Shown here one piece after another: positions 43,826 through 56,648 of a DNA stretch of 64,000 nucleotides. The position numbers and the translations under genes were made by a program. The stretch lies in assembly GCF_000149955.1 (NCBI RefSeq), contig NC_030996.1:386357-450356 (forward strand). The letters run 5' to 3'. The notes beneath the pieces were generated by a model. The model ran no database searches, was not told the origin of the DNA, and saw only the letters and a list, made by a program, of their open reading frames with translations. Origin of the DNA: Fusarium oxysporum f. sp. lycopersici 4287 (Eukaryota > Ascomycota > Sordariomycetes > Hypocreales > Nectriaceae). How positions within the stretch are numbered: position 1 is the stretch's first letter; the number at the start of each line of letters is the position of its first letter.

Positions 43826-44194
43826 ATGGGTTTCTCAGAACTCGCAATATACACCCTAGGCCTCGCTTGTATCGCTAGAAGCATAATGGCCTTCATCAAC
43901 CCGCAGGCCGAATATGCACTCAATGGACTAAAGCATACCGCCACTTCGAAGGATGACCCAAGCTCGGCACCTATTTACATGCTGGGCACTTGGGAGGTGT
44001 CGGTTGGTATCCTCTTGTTGGTACACCAGGTAAACGGAAACAGCACTGGAGTCACGACGCTCCTAGGGTTGATGAGCTTGTACAAGGCTGGCGTTGCCAC
44101 ACTACTTTGGAACATTGGAAGCAGCATAAGTAAGGTTGCCGGGAATGTGGCTACGGCTGTTTTGCTCTTAACATGGGCTGTTTTGAAAAGCTAA
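43826..44194 (+). CDS. Small integral membrane protein
   Basis: This intronless ORF gives 122 residues from the ATG at 43826 (context CACGATGGG). Four hydrophobic segments are visible: ELAIYTLGLACIARSIMAFI, YMLGTWEVSVGILLLVH, TTLLGLMSLYKAGVATLLW and VAGNVATAVLLLTWAVL. A polar stretch of about 20 residues (TATSKDDPSS) lies between the first two. It resembles small four-helix DUF4267-type fungal proteins, but I cannot assign a family with confidence. Function is unknown. The MITE lies 160 bp upstream, within its likely promoter. Confidence 0.65.
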   Translation: MGFSELAIYTLGLACIARSIMAFINPQAEYALNGLKHTATSKDDPSSAPIYMLGTWEVSVGILLLVHQVNGNSTGVTTLLGLMSLYKAGVATLLWNIGSSISKVAGNVATAVLLLTWAVLKS

Positions 44195-44575
44195 TGGGTA
44201 GACGGACACAAGATGGCGATATGGAAAGGGGAACCGCCACGATGAGAGCTGATGGAGAATGACGTTTTTGTATTCTTAGTCTTCCATGATCTGGTGTTGC
44301 TCTGCCATCCTGTCTAAGGCAGCTGTATATGTCTATGGTCAAGGAATGAGAATGACACCTTCCGTCGATCTTGCTTTTGTGTCTAGGGAATGAACAAAAA
44401 GAGCCCAGTGGATGATGCTTCCCACGCAAGGATGCCAGGCTCCGCCGCACGGCACAAGATCGCTTGAGGGATCATCAACGACGCCGCAGTGGGACCGGTT
44501 CTGCAATTCGGGAAATCTGGTAAGCTGTGGCAGCTGTCCCCGTTCCTCGGCATGTCGCCGACACGACACCGCCGA
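44195..44575. other. Spacer between convergent genes
   Basis: 381 bp with no gene, between the small membrane protein and the carrier gene. Confidence 0.35.
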
Positions 44576-46023
44576 TCAAATACAGGCTTTCAGACTTGCG
44601 ACCACTGCGAGAGACAACAAGGGAGAAATAGCATAGCAAGTCTGCAAAACACATTAGTAGGACTTATGAGAATTTGATCAAGGAGTGTCTTACCATCAGA
44701 ACTCGGGCGATGGACATCTTGTCATCCTCGTCCGCGTCATCGACCTCCGCCATGGCCACAAGCTTCATGGCTGGTGGGCCAGCGGGCATGAGCATCATGG
44801 TGAACCAAAGGACACGGTCCTGACCTAGGACATCAGTCTGTGTGATGAGCATTCGAATGAACAAAATGCTGAGCCTAATTGCCAGTGTCAGTAGTGAATA
44901 CGCGGATGGAGTTCAGGGAGCGATCTTACACTGGCCAGATAAAGAAGCGAATCAGGACAACGATGGAGAGAGGAAGCCAATGGATACTACCCGAGTCATG
45001 TCCTTGTCGCATGCGACGAAGACTGTGAGCGAGCTTGATGCCGACGACAATAACCTGCAGGGTGACGAAGAGTTCTCCAATGTTCTTGAGACTGACAGTC
45101 AACCAAGCGTTGAAGATGCCGCCATCCTCACTGTCGGCAAAGAATGCTTTCTTGAGAGGAGGCGCAAAGGCGAGAATGACACCGATGGTAGCACCGACAG
45201 ATGGTGGGCTGATGAATTGAGTGGTGAGAGCCAGCATGTGCTGAATGCGAGGATGCAGCTTGTCCCATACGGCGTGTTGAGCCTGCGCGGTACCACGAGA
45301 TGCCTTCTTCGCGTATCGTGGGAGCGGTCCAGGAAGGAGAGATGTTCGTTCGTTGGACTCTCCGTTCTCTTCGTCCGAGCCACTCTCATCTGGTGTATCG
45401 TTATGTCCCGCTCGGTCCCTCAGATCTGCATCCATAGCATCGACTGGGTCTTCGTCACTGACTCCAAGAAGGGTTCCACCGAGACCAAAGGTGAGCATGT
45501 TGGAGATGACGGAACAGACGAGGAAGAAGGACTTGGCTCGATCAATGATTGCGTCGCTGGTGTCATCGTCGGACTTTGCAAGGGCAGAGAGAACACCAGC
45601 TGAACCGAGGGATTGGATCAAGAGCAGAGGGTAAGATGTGGTATTGTTGAAGGTGATTGCCGGCGTGAACCATTTCGGGAGACTGAGGACCTTCGTGAGG
45701 GCGTAACCGATTCCGATTGAGACCAGGTTGTAGACAAGTGCCCATGCTACGAAACATTAGACTTGCGGACTTGGGAGAGAGATTGTTGACTTACCGAGAA
45801 TGATAACGTATTGAAGCGCATTGGAGGCTTCAATCTGTGTACCAAGATTGACGATCAAGAGCGCAGGAAGAAACATCTTGATGCAGATCTTTGAGATCTG
45901 CCGTCCCGTCTCAACACTAAGAAGCTTTGTCTGCCCAGCGACGACACCATAAAAGATGGTCAAGAGAACAGACGCCGACGCCTGAATGGCGCCGACAAAG
46001 GTGCTGGCAACACTGCTCGACAT
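44576..46023 (-). CDS. Auxin efflux carrier (AEC/PIN-like) family membrane transporter
   Basis: Four exons: 46023-45795, 45746-44930, 44874-44694 and 44641-44576, encoding 430 residues. The N-terminal half has helices ASASVLLTIFYGVVAGQ and ISKICIKMFLPALLIVNLG, the usual start of the family, then FTPAITFNNTTSYPLLLIQ with the N(N)TT..P motif. A polar acidic loop of about 80 residues (DESGSDEENGESNERTS) separates two helical halves. The C-terminal half includes FTMMLMPAGPPAMKLVA and, after the last intron, CYAISPLLSLAVVASLKA. Fungal members sit in the ER or plasma membrane and export small organic acids or unknown substrates. Splice sites are all GTAAG..AG types. Confidence 0.9.
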
Positions 46024-46469
46024 GTTGACTCTTCTCTACAGTAATTTTGTGCTTGTAGAGTTGAAGTTTGACATGTCGCGTGCTCGAGTTTGTTTGATCG
46101 CGTTCCTGGAACATTACGTCAATGATCAAGTGTGCATCCCGGAGCAATTGTGCCTTGAAAAGTGGAGTGAGAGGTTAAGGTTAACCTATCTTGGAAAACC
46201 TTGGAATGTGAGTGGATTTGGCGCTTGGCAGGAGAGGATTCATGGTCAGTGACATAATGGAGAGGGGACATTGGTGGGTTTTATTTGCAAGGGAAAGATG
46301 GTGGTGGCCTGTTTAAGCATATTTCTTGATTCTGGATCTGTAGAGTGGCAGCTGACAAGACAATCGATGCGGGGAATAAGGTCAATAGAGGGAATACGGC
46401 CTTGTTGTAGGCTCATCATGTTATACTGTGGCTTAAACAAGGCATAATATTGCGAACCGGACTATTACT
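46024..46469. other. Spacer upstream of the carrier gene
   Basis: 446 bp with no gene. It holds the carrier promoter and the 3' flank of the lectin-like gene. Confidence 0.35.
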
Positions 46470-48023
46470 CTACGTCGCTCTCCTCGTGTCGCCAAGCAGC
46501 TCATACTGTTGGTTCTGCATCCCCGACAACTCCTGCGGCTCATGCACCTCCGTCGGCAGCTCAACAGGATGATAGCTAGCCAGCTCAGCCGACCCTTTCC
46601 GCTCGCTGTCAACTGGTGCCTGTCGCTTTCTGCGCAGGAAGAAAAACGCACCAGCAGCGATTGCTAGCACGCCCACGCTGACACCAACGCCAACGCCAGC
46701 CTTTGCTCCAGCTGTCATTCCTCCCGTGCCGGCATCAGCTGCGGCGCTCTCTGTCTCTTTTGCGCCAGAATTACCACCTGTGCTTGTTGCTTCGTCGCCG
46801 CCTTCGGAATCGGAGTCGCTGTCCGTAGCCTTATTTGACGATGGTGTCTGCGCGTTGTCCCACGTTCCGCCGTCGGATCTGTGTAGCTCTTGGATCTTAT
46901 CGCCGCTCATGTAGTATACCCAGATCTCGTCCGAGTCCAGCGGTGATACAACAGCCAAGCGCGCGGATGCATCGTCTGCTTCGGGCCATTTCTTCTTCCC
47001 AGGGCTGTCCTCCTCTGCCCAGGCCCCATTCTTATGTGTTATCGCGTGTAATTGGGAGTCTTTGCCGATGTAAAACACTGTCAATCCCTTTCCAGCTTGG
47101 TTCGCAATGCCTAGATCGACGGCGGTGTTGTCGTAGGACGGGAGTGTGAGCGATGCCGCTGTCGATGTGTCGAGTCGTATATCTGAAGGTTCGGTCGCAT
47201 TCGTCGGCGCTGGGCTATCGAACGGTGTCGGGAAGGATTCTAAAGCGCCCGTCAGCTACACTGTTGACCTCGAGTGAAATGCTCGTCTTCTTACCTAGTC
47301 GCCATTTGCTCTTGTTATCGTTATTGTAGCGAGCAACAACAATGTCCTTGCTATCGTAAGGATACACCACCGAAACATTGGTACCCTTCGTTTGTACAGC
47401 CGCTATCGTCATACCGCCCGGCTTCTTCAGTGATACCGGACCATCATATCGCCAATCGGTATCGTCGTCGTATGCGAGAAGGTTGACTCGTCCATCTTCG
47501 TCGTGGTAGTAGACTCGGGAGCCGCCCGCATCTCCTAGTTCTGCGACCGCCAATCCAGTCTTTTCGTTCACCGAGGGCAGCCCACCCGAGTCGGAAACGA
47601 CCTCTTCGCCATCGGTGTCGAGCTTGTAATTGCCTGTTGTGTTGTCGCATATCAAGTACGCATTCACAATACCGTCGTCGGCATTCTGGTAGAAGACGGA
47701 GGCCTAGAACATTAGCGAAACTTCGGCAACGAGAGCTGCAAGATGCTCACGATTGGCGTATTGAGGTCGTCGTCCCACCAACCTGAGATAGCGAGCGGTG
47801 TCGCGGCCTTGGGTTGCTCTTTGAGTGGAAGCTTATTGGGGGTTTTCGTCGAAAAGGAAGCTGATCCATTGCTATTGCACGAGCTGTGTAGAATATCACC
47901 AGATCCCGGGTCTTGGTATGCGAAATGCGGTGTCAGAGTGTAGGGCGACCAAGTCCACCATCCAGCCAAACCCACTACCGGCCTTGCCAAAAGGCACGCA
48001 ACCGCAATCGCCGAGCGAGACAT
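46470..48023 (-). CDS. Membrane-anchored lectin-like beta-propeller protein
   Basis: Three exons: 48023-47751, 47703-47295 and 47239-46470, encoding 483 residues. The start at 48023 is chosen because it gives a signal peptide (MSRSAIAVACLLARPVVGLA); an in-frame ATG at 48104 would bury it. Residues 25-350 hold repeated blade-like units, for example SVFYQNADDGIVNAYL, SRVYYHDEDGRVNLLAY, LTVFYIGKDSQLHAI and IWVYYMSGDKIQELHRS, each followed by a Trp-containing strand. This resembles fungal fucose-lectin propellers. A Ser/Asp/Gly-rich stalk precedes one transmembrane helix (VGVGVSVGVLAIAAGAFFFL) and a basic stop-transfer RRKR. The cytosolic tail has about 55 residues with a YELL motif. A surface glycan-binding role is inferred. 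Confidence 0.82.
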
Positions 48024-51000
48024 GTCGACTATCGTCCGATATCGAGAGAATGGCGTTGAGATGGAAAGAAAAGAGGCACAGGCTCCAGCCTCGTCAGCTA
48101 ACAAACACCAGCACGTCCATCAAAGCGTAAGACGAGAAGCGAAAGTGACGCTGACAGAAAGAGAATGGTATCCGAGAGGGCCAAGGCCAAGCAGCAACGG
48201 CCCAGCTTCACATGGGCATCCATTGGACTTTTTACCCAGCATCGCGTTACAGCGAGAGCGGAGATTTGAAGGGACTTTGGTGCGTGAGAAAAGGTGATGG
48301 AGCCAGAATTGGCAGCGATCGTTTCGCAGGGGACTCAACAGGAGCTCGTGGTTGGCTGCTTTGTCATTCTGAGGGGCTAGTGCTTACTCTTCAGTGTCCT
48401 TACAGGGCTATGCCCAGCAAGACACGGGAAGTGGACTGCGACCTTAAGATGATATTTAGGGTTGGATTATGCTCCGGAGAGGACATCCTGATTTGAACAG
48501 GAAATACGACCTTTCCCAAGTCCAACTGCCGCTTTTCTTCCCACCAGCACGAGTCTCAATTGCATTGTCGTGTTGCCAAGACGATGGCTCAACGGCCCGC
48601 TGTAGACTAAGCACCGAGCCGCTCAACAGCGTGAGCACTAAGCTTAAATGCCCTGTAAGCGACTATCATTGGTGCAACAACTGGATCCTTCACCCCTGGA
48701 AATTAGGGCTGACCTTTGAAGGTTGTTCCCTCTTAAGGCTAAACACCTGGCCTGATAAATTCACCATGATTCGCTGCGGACGCAATGATCCGTTATCTTA
48801 AGGTGGTCTAGTTTCGGCAGTTGTTGCTTCAAGTTGGATACCTAAATGTAGTGAATACTAATGAAAGCATGAGTGGCTATGCCGTTGATATAAATAGTTG
48901 GCCTCGAAGATCGCTTACTTGAACTTTATCGGTGAGCGCTTGGAAACATGGATGCTATTCTCGTTCTTCCTTGGTGTATCACCGTAACCTCTCGTTAAAT
49001 TCACCACGGCTTGCTTCGCTTTATTGCAAGACTCACCCATGCAGAAGAGTCATACCTTATTAGAGCCTCATTTTCATAGAGGCATGAAAATGGTTTACAG
49101 AGTTTCTTTTATCTCATATGGGTTATTTGCCAGGTCGCGATCATTATTAGTCCTGTTCAGTTGGCTAAGTCACCTAACCTATAACACCTGGCCTGCATGC
49201 TGGCCGTGATGAATATTACGAGAGCGTATGGTATTGCTGTAGGCTTGGTAAATAAGAAGTATATAATAAGATCTCTCGGCATGTTGCATTAGCATGACTT
49301 ATTGGTACGGGACGTAATGTGCAGATATGATAGCTTGATATGTGCTGTGATGCGATCTATCGGTGTGATCGCCTGGTATGGTTGAGTTGTGAACCACTGG
49401 GAGACTGAGTGATTAAGTTTGAGCGTCGCCAAAATAACCAGGTTCTGAACACCGATAGTGTATCACTACTCTTCGAAACAGGTTCAAAATAACAAATAGA
49501 GGGAGTGCTGGGCCGGGTTTCTGTTGAGAGCTTCATCTGAAAAGGTCGGGTTACTGGAGGCTGCTTCCTTCGTCGAGGCAAGACTTTTGCGACACCACAC
49601 CACCGCGTGACTATAAAAACGAAACATAGTTCAAATTCCATAATAACACTTGGGTTAGCTCAAAAGAGTGTATACATTGGTTCTGTCGGGTTTTGTCTAT
49701 TATCTTGCATGATATTGATAATAACCCGCATCATGAAGTCAAGTCAACTGGAAACAGTAGTCAAGAAGAAAGCCATGAGAAGCCATAAGGTGACCACGAG
49801 GAATTACTTTCGAACTGAAACGTAAATCTCGGGATTCGTATTGTGACTCATATGGTATTCCTGCTTCGTGGTAAGTCTGTCGAGAGTCCAGCGAGCTGGT
49901 TACAGTGATAGGGGAACAAGACCACCAAGTACCAAAAAAAACCCCAAATCCTTCTTTGCAGAGTTGCCAAACCTAAACTCAATACGGCATATTAATTGAC
50001 CTAGAACATTTCATACACTTTGACATCCTAGATTCCCAAATCCCATCGTTACGAGCAATGAAGCCCTTGTGCCATTGTCTGTCCGATAATAGATTCAGTT
50101 CAAAGTACTTGATTACGGTTGTAATTGGGGCCTAGCCACATTCTTGAACTCTGTAATCGGCCTTGAATGGTGCTAGATCTGATATCCTCATTCATTATAT
50201 AGGGTAGTGGCTTGATATATCTCGTGGAGATATCATAAGCTTCAACCATCAATCAACAGTCACTTACCCGAGAGCTAAAATTGAGTAAGGTACTCAGCGA
50301 TATGTATGAGAGTAAGGAAGACTCTTCTAACTTTGACGGTATCAAGACAGCTAACTGACCCTGGAGAAATCATTTCGATACTGGACACTAGAACCTGTTC
50401 ACACAAGTCCATTTAGACCGCTTCAAACCTCCTAGCATCGTCACCTATGGAAATGTACTTTCTCTGCTGATTGTCGCTCATTCCGCTGCATATAACTTGC
50501 AAAAGCTCATTGTCCTTTTGGGTTTAAACAAGATTCATATCATGTTTCAACTGGTATTCTGATCTATCATGGATATTTTATGACATGGGTGTCTAGCAAT
50601 ATGTTGACTAATGATCTTGCAATTATCGATAGTATTGGTCACGACTAGTCTCCAGCTTTTCGAAATGATGTTGGAATATCGCTGCGATTATCGACAGACA
50701 AAATCAGTTGGTCAAGCAAATGTCGTTCTCGGTGGCGAGGCGGGCGAGAGTAAGATCAACGGAGAAACGACGCCCATGGCGTGATGATTATTATATCAAG
50801 CGCAATAGCATCATAATGGAAGAATCTTGCTACGCTTTGCCACATAAGAAGCCGTTATAGCCGCGGGAATAACCAGCAGCCATTGAAGTGATAAGACATC
50901 ACCGACCTTCCTTGTTGGGTATGGGAATAGAAATAGGCTATAGGGCTACATGTTTTCAACGACATGAGATGCCCGGTTGAATGACTGCATGTACACATCC

Positions 51001-53452
51001 CCCAAGCACAATCGTTGTTAGGTGTAGAGTTGGTGTTGGAGGTCGGGGTCAAATGGTACGTTGCAAGGAACTGTTGGAGTTGTCTGATTCCCTGTCTATC
51101 ATATCTCGACCCGCCACCATGGAAAGAGCTTATGCACCTTGGTTGGATCCGAAGAACCTCTGTATCTGCGTATCTTCTTGTGATGGTACTCTATGGCAGT
51201 ACTATCATATGAATCAGGGACCTTTGTCGTAATCCTTCGAGCTAGACTCTTTCATAGATGCGTGCTGTGGGAGGATCAAAACTGCTACCCCCAGAAAGAA
51301 AAACCCCCCAATCGGTTTAAGCATAACTGCCAAGCGATGTCACATCGATAGGCTTGATGCAGAGCAACCTGCCAGACTGAAGCTTTCTTGACATCGTACT
51401 ACGCAGCTAGTAGATCTTCGTCTGACTTACAAGGCGGAACAATGCATGGAACTCTTTGGTTACTGCTGGCAATGAAATCATGGGAGCGAACTATGGAAGT
51501 GTTGCATTTCTCTATAACTTCAGAAGGCGATTTGTTTTGTTAGGCAAGTTCAATGGTACTGGGTTCCATTACAAAAGACTACCGGGGTAGACGACGGCGA
51601 AAGCTGCCAACTCGAAGGATCCAAAAGTGAGGTTCAGTCTCGACCTGGCCATCGCATCGTGGAAAGCGGCGAAGTGCTGGGGGGTCATGCCTCACGTTTA
51701 GATAGCGGCCGCACGTATCGATGGGGAGCTCCAAGAAACCGATCAGTGCCGGCTTGGCAGTATTCTTGGCGTCTGGAACGGGCTGGTGCTAGACTGTATC
51801 AAGATATCGGAATGTTTCGAATTCGGACTAGAGCAGATAAGTCCCGCCGAAGCTATTTATATGTCGAACGTTTTGATATGAGAGAAGACGAAGAAAGTTT
51901 TGAGACTCTCAAGTGTAAAATGGCAGTAATTACAATAAACTGAAGTTCCAACTCGTCGCAATGGACCTTCGCATCTTGAGCCCTCAAAAGGAAGCTTCGA
52001 TGACGCCTTTTTAAAGGTTGTTGACGAATAAGTTGCACCGAGCAAAAGTTCCTCAAGACCCTCCCGATTTAATTGCAAACCCGGGCCACGTGACTAGTTT
52101 CCGGTTATCACGGCAGAAAACGACCCAGATAAGAGGGCGAGTCTGCCGATAAATGAATGAAGGAGATCGAGAACAAGCGACCCAATCCTGCCGCTTAACC
52201 CTAAGTCAACTTAAGCTTGAATCTACTGTCGGCGCTTTTGCTACTGTCTCGGCCTTGACCCCTTGATGATCAAAGGTTCCGGAAACTAGAGGAACGATTG
52301 TATCTGACGTGCGTTGCAAAAGGTCAATAGCCCCCAGGTCAAGCGATTGGGCCCAATGATCCCCCATATCCCACTGAACCGGCTGCACTGGCCATGTAAC
52401 ACCGGAATGTGGGATGTCCAAAGACATGTTGGTGTCATTCTGCAAGAAATACAGTCCACACTCGGTCTATCAATATCATCCCCACTTGCCATTGAAGATG
52501 TTCTTTAGGTCTCAGACAACGCCCTCAGATATCAATTAATATGTTGTAGATATGTTACATCATCATTTAAAGCTTATCAATTGGGTGCTGACATGGCGCG
52601 TTCCAGAATTCTGGATTCTTTAGTGCACAATAGCTACGTACCATTCCGTCTAAATTGACAAGGGTTTAGGCCAACACCATAAAAAAGTCCCTGTAGCATG
52701 AGCTCTTCCGAGGCTCAAACCAATAACCGCACTTTGATTATAGCAGTCTGAGACCCTTTGTAAAAGACCCCTGCTAATCAGAATGTCGCAATCAACATTG
52801 ATCCAACATTAGCCACTCAACAACCCAATGGGCCTTGAAGGCGATGTCACTAACACTTGGTAGTCGCTAACACCAAGTTCCCTGGTGGAATCGGGAGAAG
52901 GCGGATTTCAAAGTGCGGCTCTTCCGAAGATACAATCGATAGCGCAACATGGAGGCATTGCTCGATGAGGCAAAGGACAAGACGTTTCTAGCCTCGGAGA
53001 CCTGAGGCGACAGTTCAACGCTAACGCCTCCACGATATGCGCGCGAGAGGGTTACAACTGGGACGCGGCTAGTACGAAAAGAGCAGGAGAACAGGATTTC
53101 GATATGTTGCAACGGGACCACGAGGGTCCAACTCCCCCAGAGGCAAATGTCCAAGAAGGGAATTGATCTTGCAAAAGGACCTCGAGAAACTGGGAACTCA
53201 GTGAGACGCGGCCGACGTCTCTGGTCCTTATCGCCGTGGTACCCGATATCGAAGTTCCAGAACCAACGGATGTTACATTCGCTCATCGTGTAATGCGATG
53301 GTATCACCGACGATGTGGTTTTAGATAAAGATGCGTTGCTTCCCCATGTGTAGATTGACTCTGCAGCCCAGATAATTTGAGCCAACTGTGGATTGTTACA
53401 CAAACGACATCAAACCCCTCTTTACCATTCACAGGAAGAGGACAGCTCAAGC
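48024..53452. other. Gene-poor 5.4 kb stretch
   Basis: No convincing protein-coding gene is found on either strand. Frames at 48469-48801, 51659-51943 and 52867-53403 lack motifs and overlap others. The minus frame at 52206-52445 (79 codons) is also unrecognised. Between 52870 and 53330 the plus strand has several open blocks in different frames that may be decayed coding sequence. Much of 48.8-50.7 kb is AT-rich. No RNA gene was recognised. Confidence 0.45.
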
Positions 53453-56279
53453 ATGTCGTCCACAAATGTCGAGCCAAAGAGCCTCACGGCCCCGAGGATA
53501 CCTTCGAGACCTCGGTCTTCCCTGTCCCTAGCCCGACGGACATCGATGAGAAGAGTGACGCAAAGAACGCTGTTCTTGGGTCCGAGGTTCACGATGCATC
53601 CCATACCGATGAAAGCGACAGCGATAGCAAAGATGCCATTATTGTTACCGGTGCTGATGCCTCTCGCCACTTGCTCCCGATGAGAGACGACCACGATAGC
53701 GCTTTGACGTTCCGAAGTATTCTTTTGGCCTCCGGTCTTGCTTGTTTCCAAGCTGTCATGTATCAGATCTACACAGTTCGTGATTCTTTACACTTCAATT
53801 TCGATGGGATACCATCTAACATGACCAACTATAGTTCAAACCAACCATGATCACTATTCAGGGTACCTTCATCGTCCTTATCTCCTACTTCATCGGCAAC
53901 GCTTGGGCCTTTGCCCTCCCCCGCGGCGACAACTTCGAAGCTCGATGGAGAGCCAAGGGCAACACTGGTTCACTGCCATTCCTGATCAAATTCATCAAGT
54001 TCATCAACCCTGGACCTTGGGGTCTCAAGGAACACGCCATCTGTGCCATCACAGCCACCTCTGCATCTAATGCCGCTGCAAGTGTTCAAGTATTTGCGGC
54101 TCAGGATCTCTTCTACAACATGCCTTTGAGCCCAACTACTGTTATTCTGAGTACCATTTCTATTGGTCTGTTCGGTTATGGTCTCTGCGGTATCATGCGT
54201 CCAGTTGCCGTCTGGCACGTCGATGCTGTCTTCTGGAGTAACTTGCCAACTGTCAAGACTCTCCAGGGTCTTCACTGGCAGGAGGTCAAGGACTCTAAGC
54301 CTATTCGAGTCTTCTGGTACAGTTTCGGTGGCATGTCCCTTTATGAGTTCTTCCCTGCCTACATCTTCCCCTGGCTCAACTCAGTCTCGGTTCCTGTAAG
54401 CTACACCCTCATTGGTTATAATTTACTCTTGCTAACCGCTTTGTGAAGTGCTTGGCTGCCATGAAGGCGACCGGAAACACTGCCAAGAACCTCACCCGTG
54501 TCTTTGGTGGCGCTACTAACAACGAGGGTCTTGGCCTCTTTAGCGTTTCTCTGGACTGGCAATATGTAAGTTAGTCTAAACACCAATATGAAACTTGAGC
54601 TGACAGGTATAGATTACCTCTTTCAACACCTCTCTTCCTCTACCCCTTCAAGCTCACATGGCTGTTGGATTCGTGGTCTGCTATATCGTCATGGCTGGTA
54701 TCTACTACGGAGATGGTTGGGGAGCCAAGTCCCTGCCTTTCATGTCTACTCGACTCTTGTTGGCCAATGGTACTACCTACCCCGTTGCAGAGGTTTTCGA
54801 AGGCGGAGTCCTGAACGAGTCACGCTTGTTGGAGTTTGGTCTTCCCAGATTGACTGGCACCTTTGCTTACGCCATGTTCATGGCCAACGCTGCTGTAAGT
54901 CACCCACTCTACCTTGATCGTACCAAAAGCTAAACTTGCAACAGATCGGTGCTCTCATCCTTCACTGCATCCTCTTCTGGGGCAAGGACGTCGTCAAGGC
55001 TTTCAAGAGCGCCAGGGAAGGACGATATGACGACCGCCACCACGAGCACATGGCCAAGCACTACAAGGAAGCTCCATGGTGGTGGTATGTCACTGTCCTC
55101 GTGGGAAGCTTTGTTCTCGGCTTGATCGTCGTCATCAAGGAGAACATTACTCTCCCTGCTTGGGCTTACGTGGTCTCACTCATCATGAGATCCATCATTG
55201 CACCAGTCGTAAGTTAAAAAGGTCCATGATATAGCCAGCAGAACTGACCTTTGTTCTAGAGCACTCTCCTTACTCTCNNNNNNNNNNNNNNNNNNNNNNN
55301 NNNNNNNNNNNNNNNNNNNNNNNNNNNNNNNNNNNNNNNNNNNNNNNNNNNNNNNNNNNNNNNNNNNNNNNNNNNNNNNNNNNNNNNNNNNNNNNNNNNN
55401 NNNNNNNNNNNNNNNNNNNNNNNNNNNNNNNNNNNNNNNNNNNNNNNNNNNNNNNNNNNNNNNNNNNNNNNNNNNNNNNNNNNNNNNNNNNNNNNNNNNN
55501 NNNNNNNNNNNNNNNNNNNNNNNNNNNNNNNNNNNNNNNNNNNNNNNNNNNNNNNNNNNNNNNNNNNNNNNNNNNNNNNNNNNNNNNNNNNNNNNNNNNN
55601 NNNNNNNNNNNNNNNNNNNNNNNNNNNNNNNNNNNNNNNNNNNNNNNNNNNNNNNNNNNNNNNNNNNNNNNNNNNNNNNNNNNNNNNNNNNNNNNNNNNN
55701 NNNNNNNNNNNNNNNNNNNNNNNNNNNNNNNNNNNNNNNNNNNNNNNNNNNNNNNNNNNNNNNNNNNNNNNNNNNNNNNNNNNNNNNNNNNNNNNNNNNN
55801 NNNNNNNNNNNNNNNNNNNNNNNNNNNNNNNNNNNNNNNNNNNNNNNNNNNNNNNNNNNNNNNNNNNNNNNNNNNNNNNNNNNNNNNNNNNNNNNNNNNN
55901 NNNNNNNNNNNNNNNNNNNNNNNNNNNNNNNNNNNNNNNNNNNNNNNNNNNNNNNNNNNNCTTTGATGTTGCCGATGTCAACTTCCCCCAGTTCATCCAG
56001 TTCGCTGGTTATATTCCTTACAACCAGAGTCAGACTTGCGTTATCCTGAGCCAGATTCTCTCCGGCTTCTTTGTCCAGTTCTACCTCCGAAACTACCGAC
56101 CTCGCATCTTCAGGGACTACTCTTACCTTGTCACTGGTGCTTTTGATGGTGCTAGTCTGACAGTCCTCTTCATCCTCTCTTTCGCCGTGTTTGGAGCTGG
56201 TGGTCCAGGACATCCTTTCCCAAGCTGGTGGGGAAACAACGTCAATGGCAATTATGATCTTTGCCCTGTCCCTGAGTAG
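53453..56279 (+). CDS. OPT-family oligopeptide transporter (interrupted by a gap)
   Basis: Exons seen: 53453-53775, 53835-54395, 54449-54565, 54613-54894, 54945-55208, from 55260 into the N run (55278-55960), and the last part 55961-56279. Landmarks are FQAVMYQIYTFKPTMITIQ, IGNAWAFALPRGD, NNEGLGLFSVSLDWQYITSF, MAKHYKEAPWWWY (the conserved YKEVPxWWY loop) and the C-terminal QIYLRNYRPRIF-like segment ending NGNYDLCPVPE. OPT carriers import small peptides, glutathione or metal chelates with protons. The ATG at 53453 (MSSTNVE) is one base out of frame with the acidic N-terminus that follows (KEPHGPEDTFET), so a 1-bp deletion near 53475 is likely; otherwise the first in-frame ATG is 53680. Confidence 0.88.
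55278..55960. other. Assembly gap within the OPT gene
   Basis: 683 N. It hides roughly the third quarter of the transporter. Confidence 0.95.
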
Positions 56280-56648
56280 TCGAGAAGTACTCAAAGTTTT
56301 GGGTCCGGTGGTCTGGAAATGTGCCTGGAATTTGCCTGTGCATTGTTTAAACTCGTACTTTAGCCTCTGTACCTTATACCCCAGCTAGCTATTTCGAATC
56401 AAATGTTCATTCAAGTACATGTGTCATTTATCGTGAAAGCTTTCTTCTTTGAGATGTTTGGCTTTGAGTCACCCTCGACCGCCAGTTACTGACAAAGTCC
56501 CCTGAGGAATAGCCTACGAAAAGTCCCATACGATCTCAGCCCCGGCAATGCTTGCCATTCTCCGACGTCGTGACCTACTGCTGCCATAGCTCCTGTTACT
56601 TACCGGTCCTGTCTTGTAAGAGAAATTTGATCGTCGTTCTTGTTCCCA
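56280..56648. other. Spacer between convergent genes
   Basis: 369 bp with no gene, between the OPT and NLR-type stop codons. Confidence 0.4.

Noticed and set aside
52867..53403. 178-codon minus-strand ORF upstream of the OPT gene
   Set aside because: No domain or signal is recognisable, it overlaps the OPT promoter, and the plus strand there looks more like decayed coding sequence.
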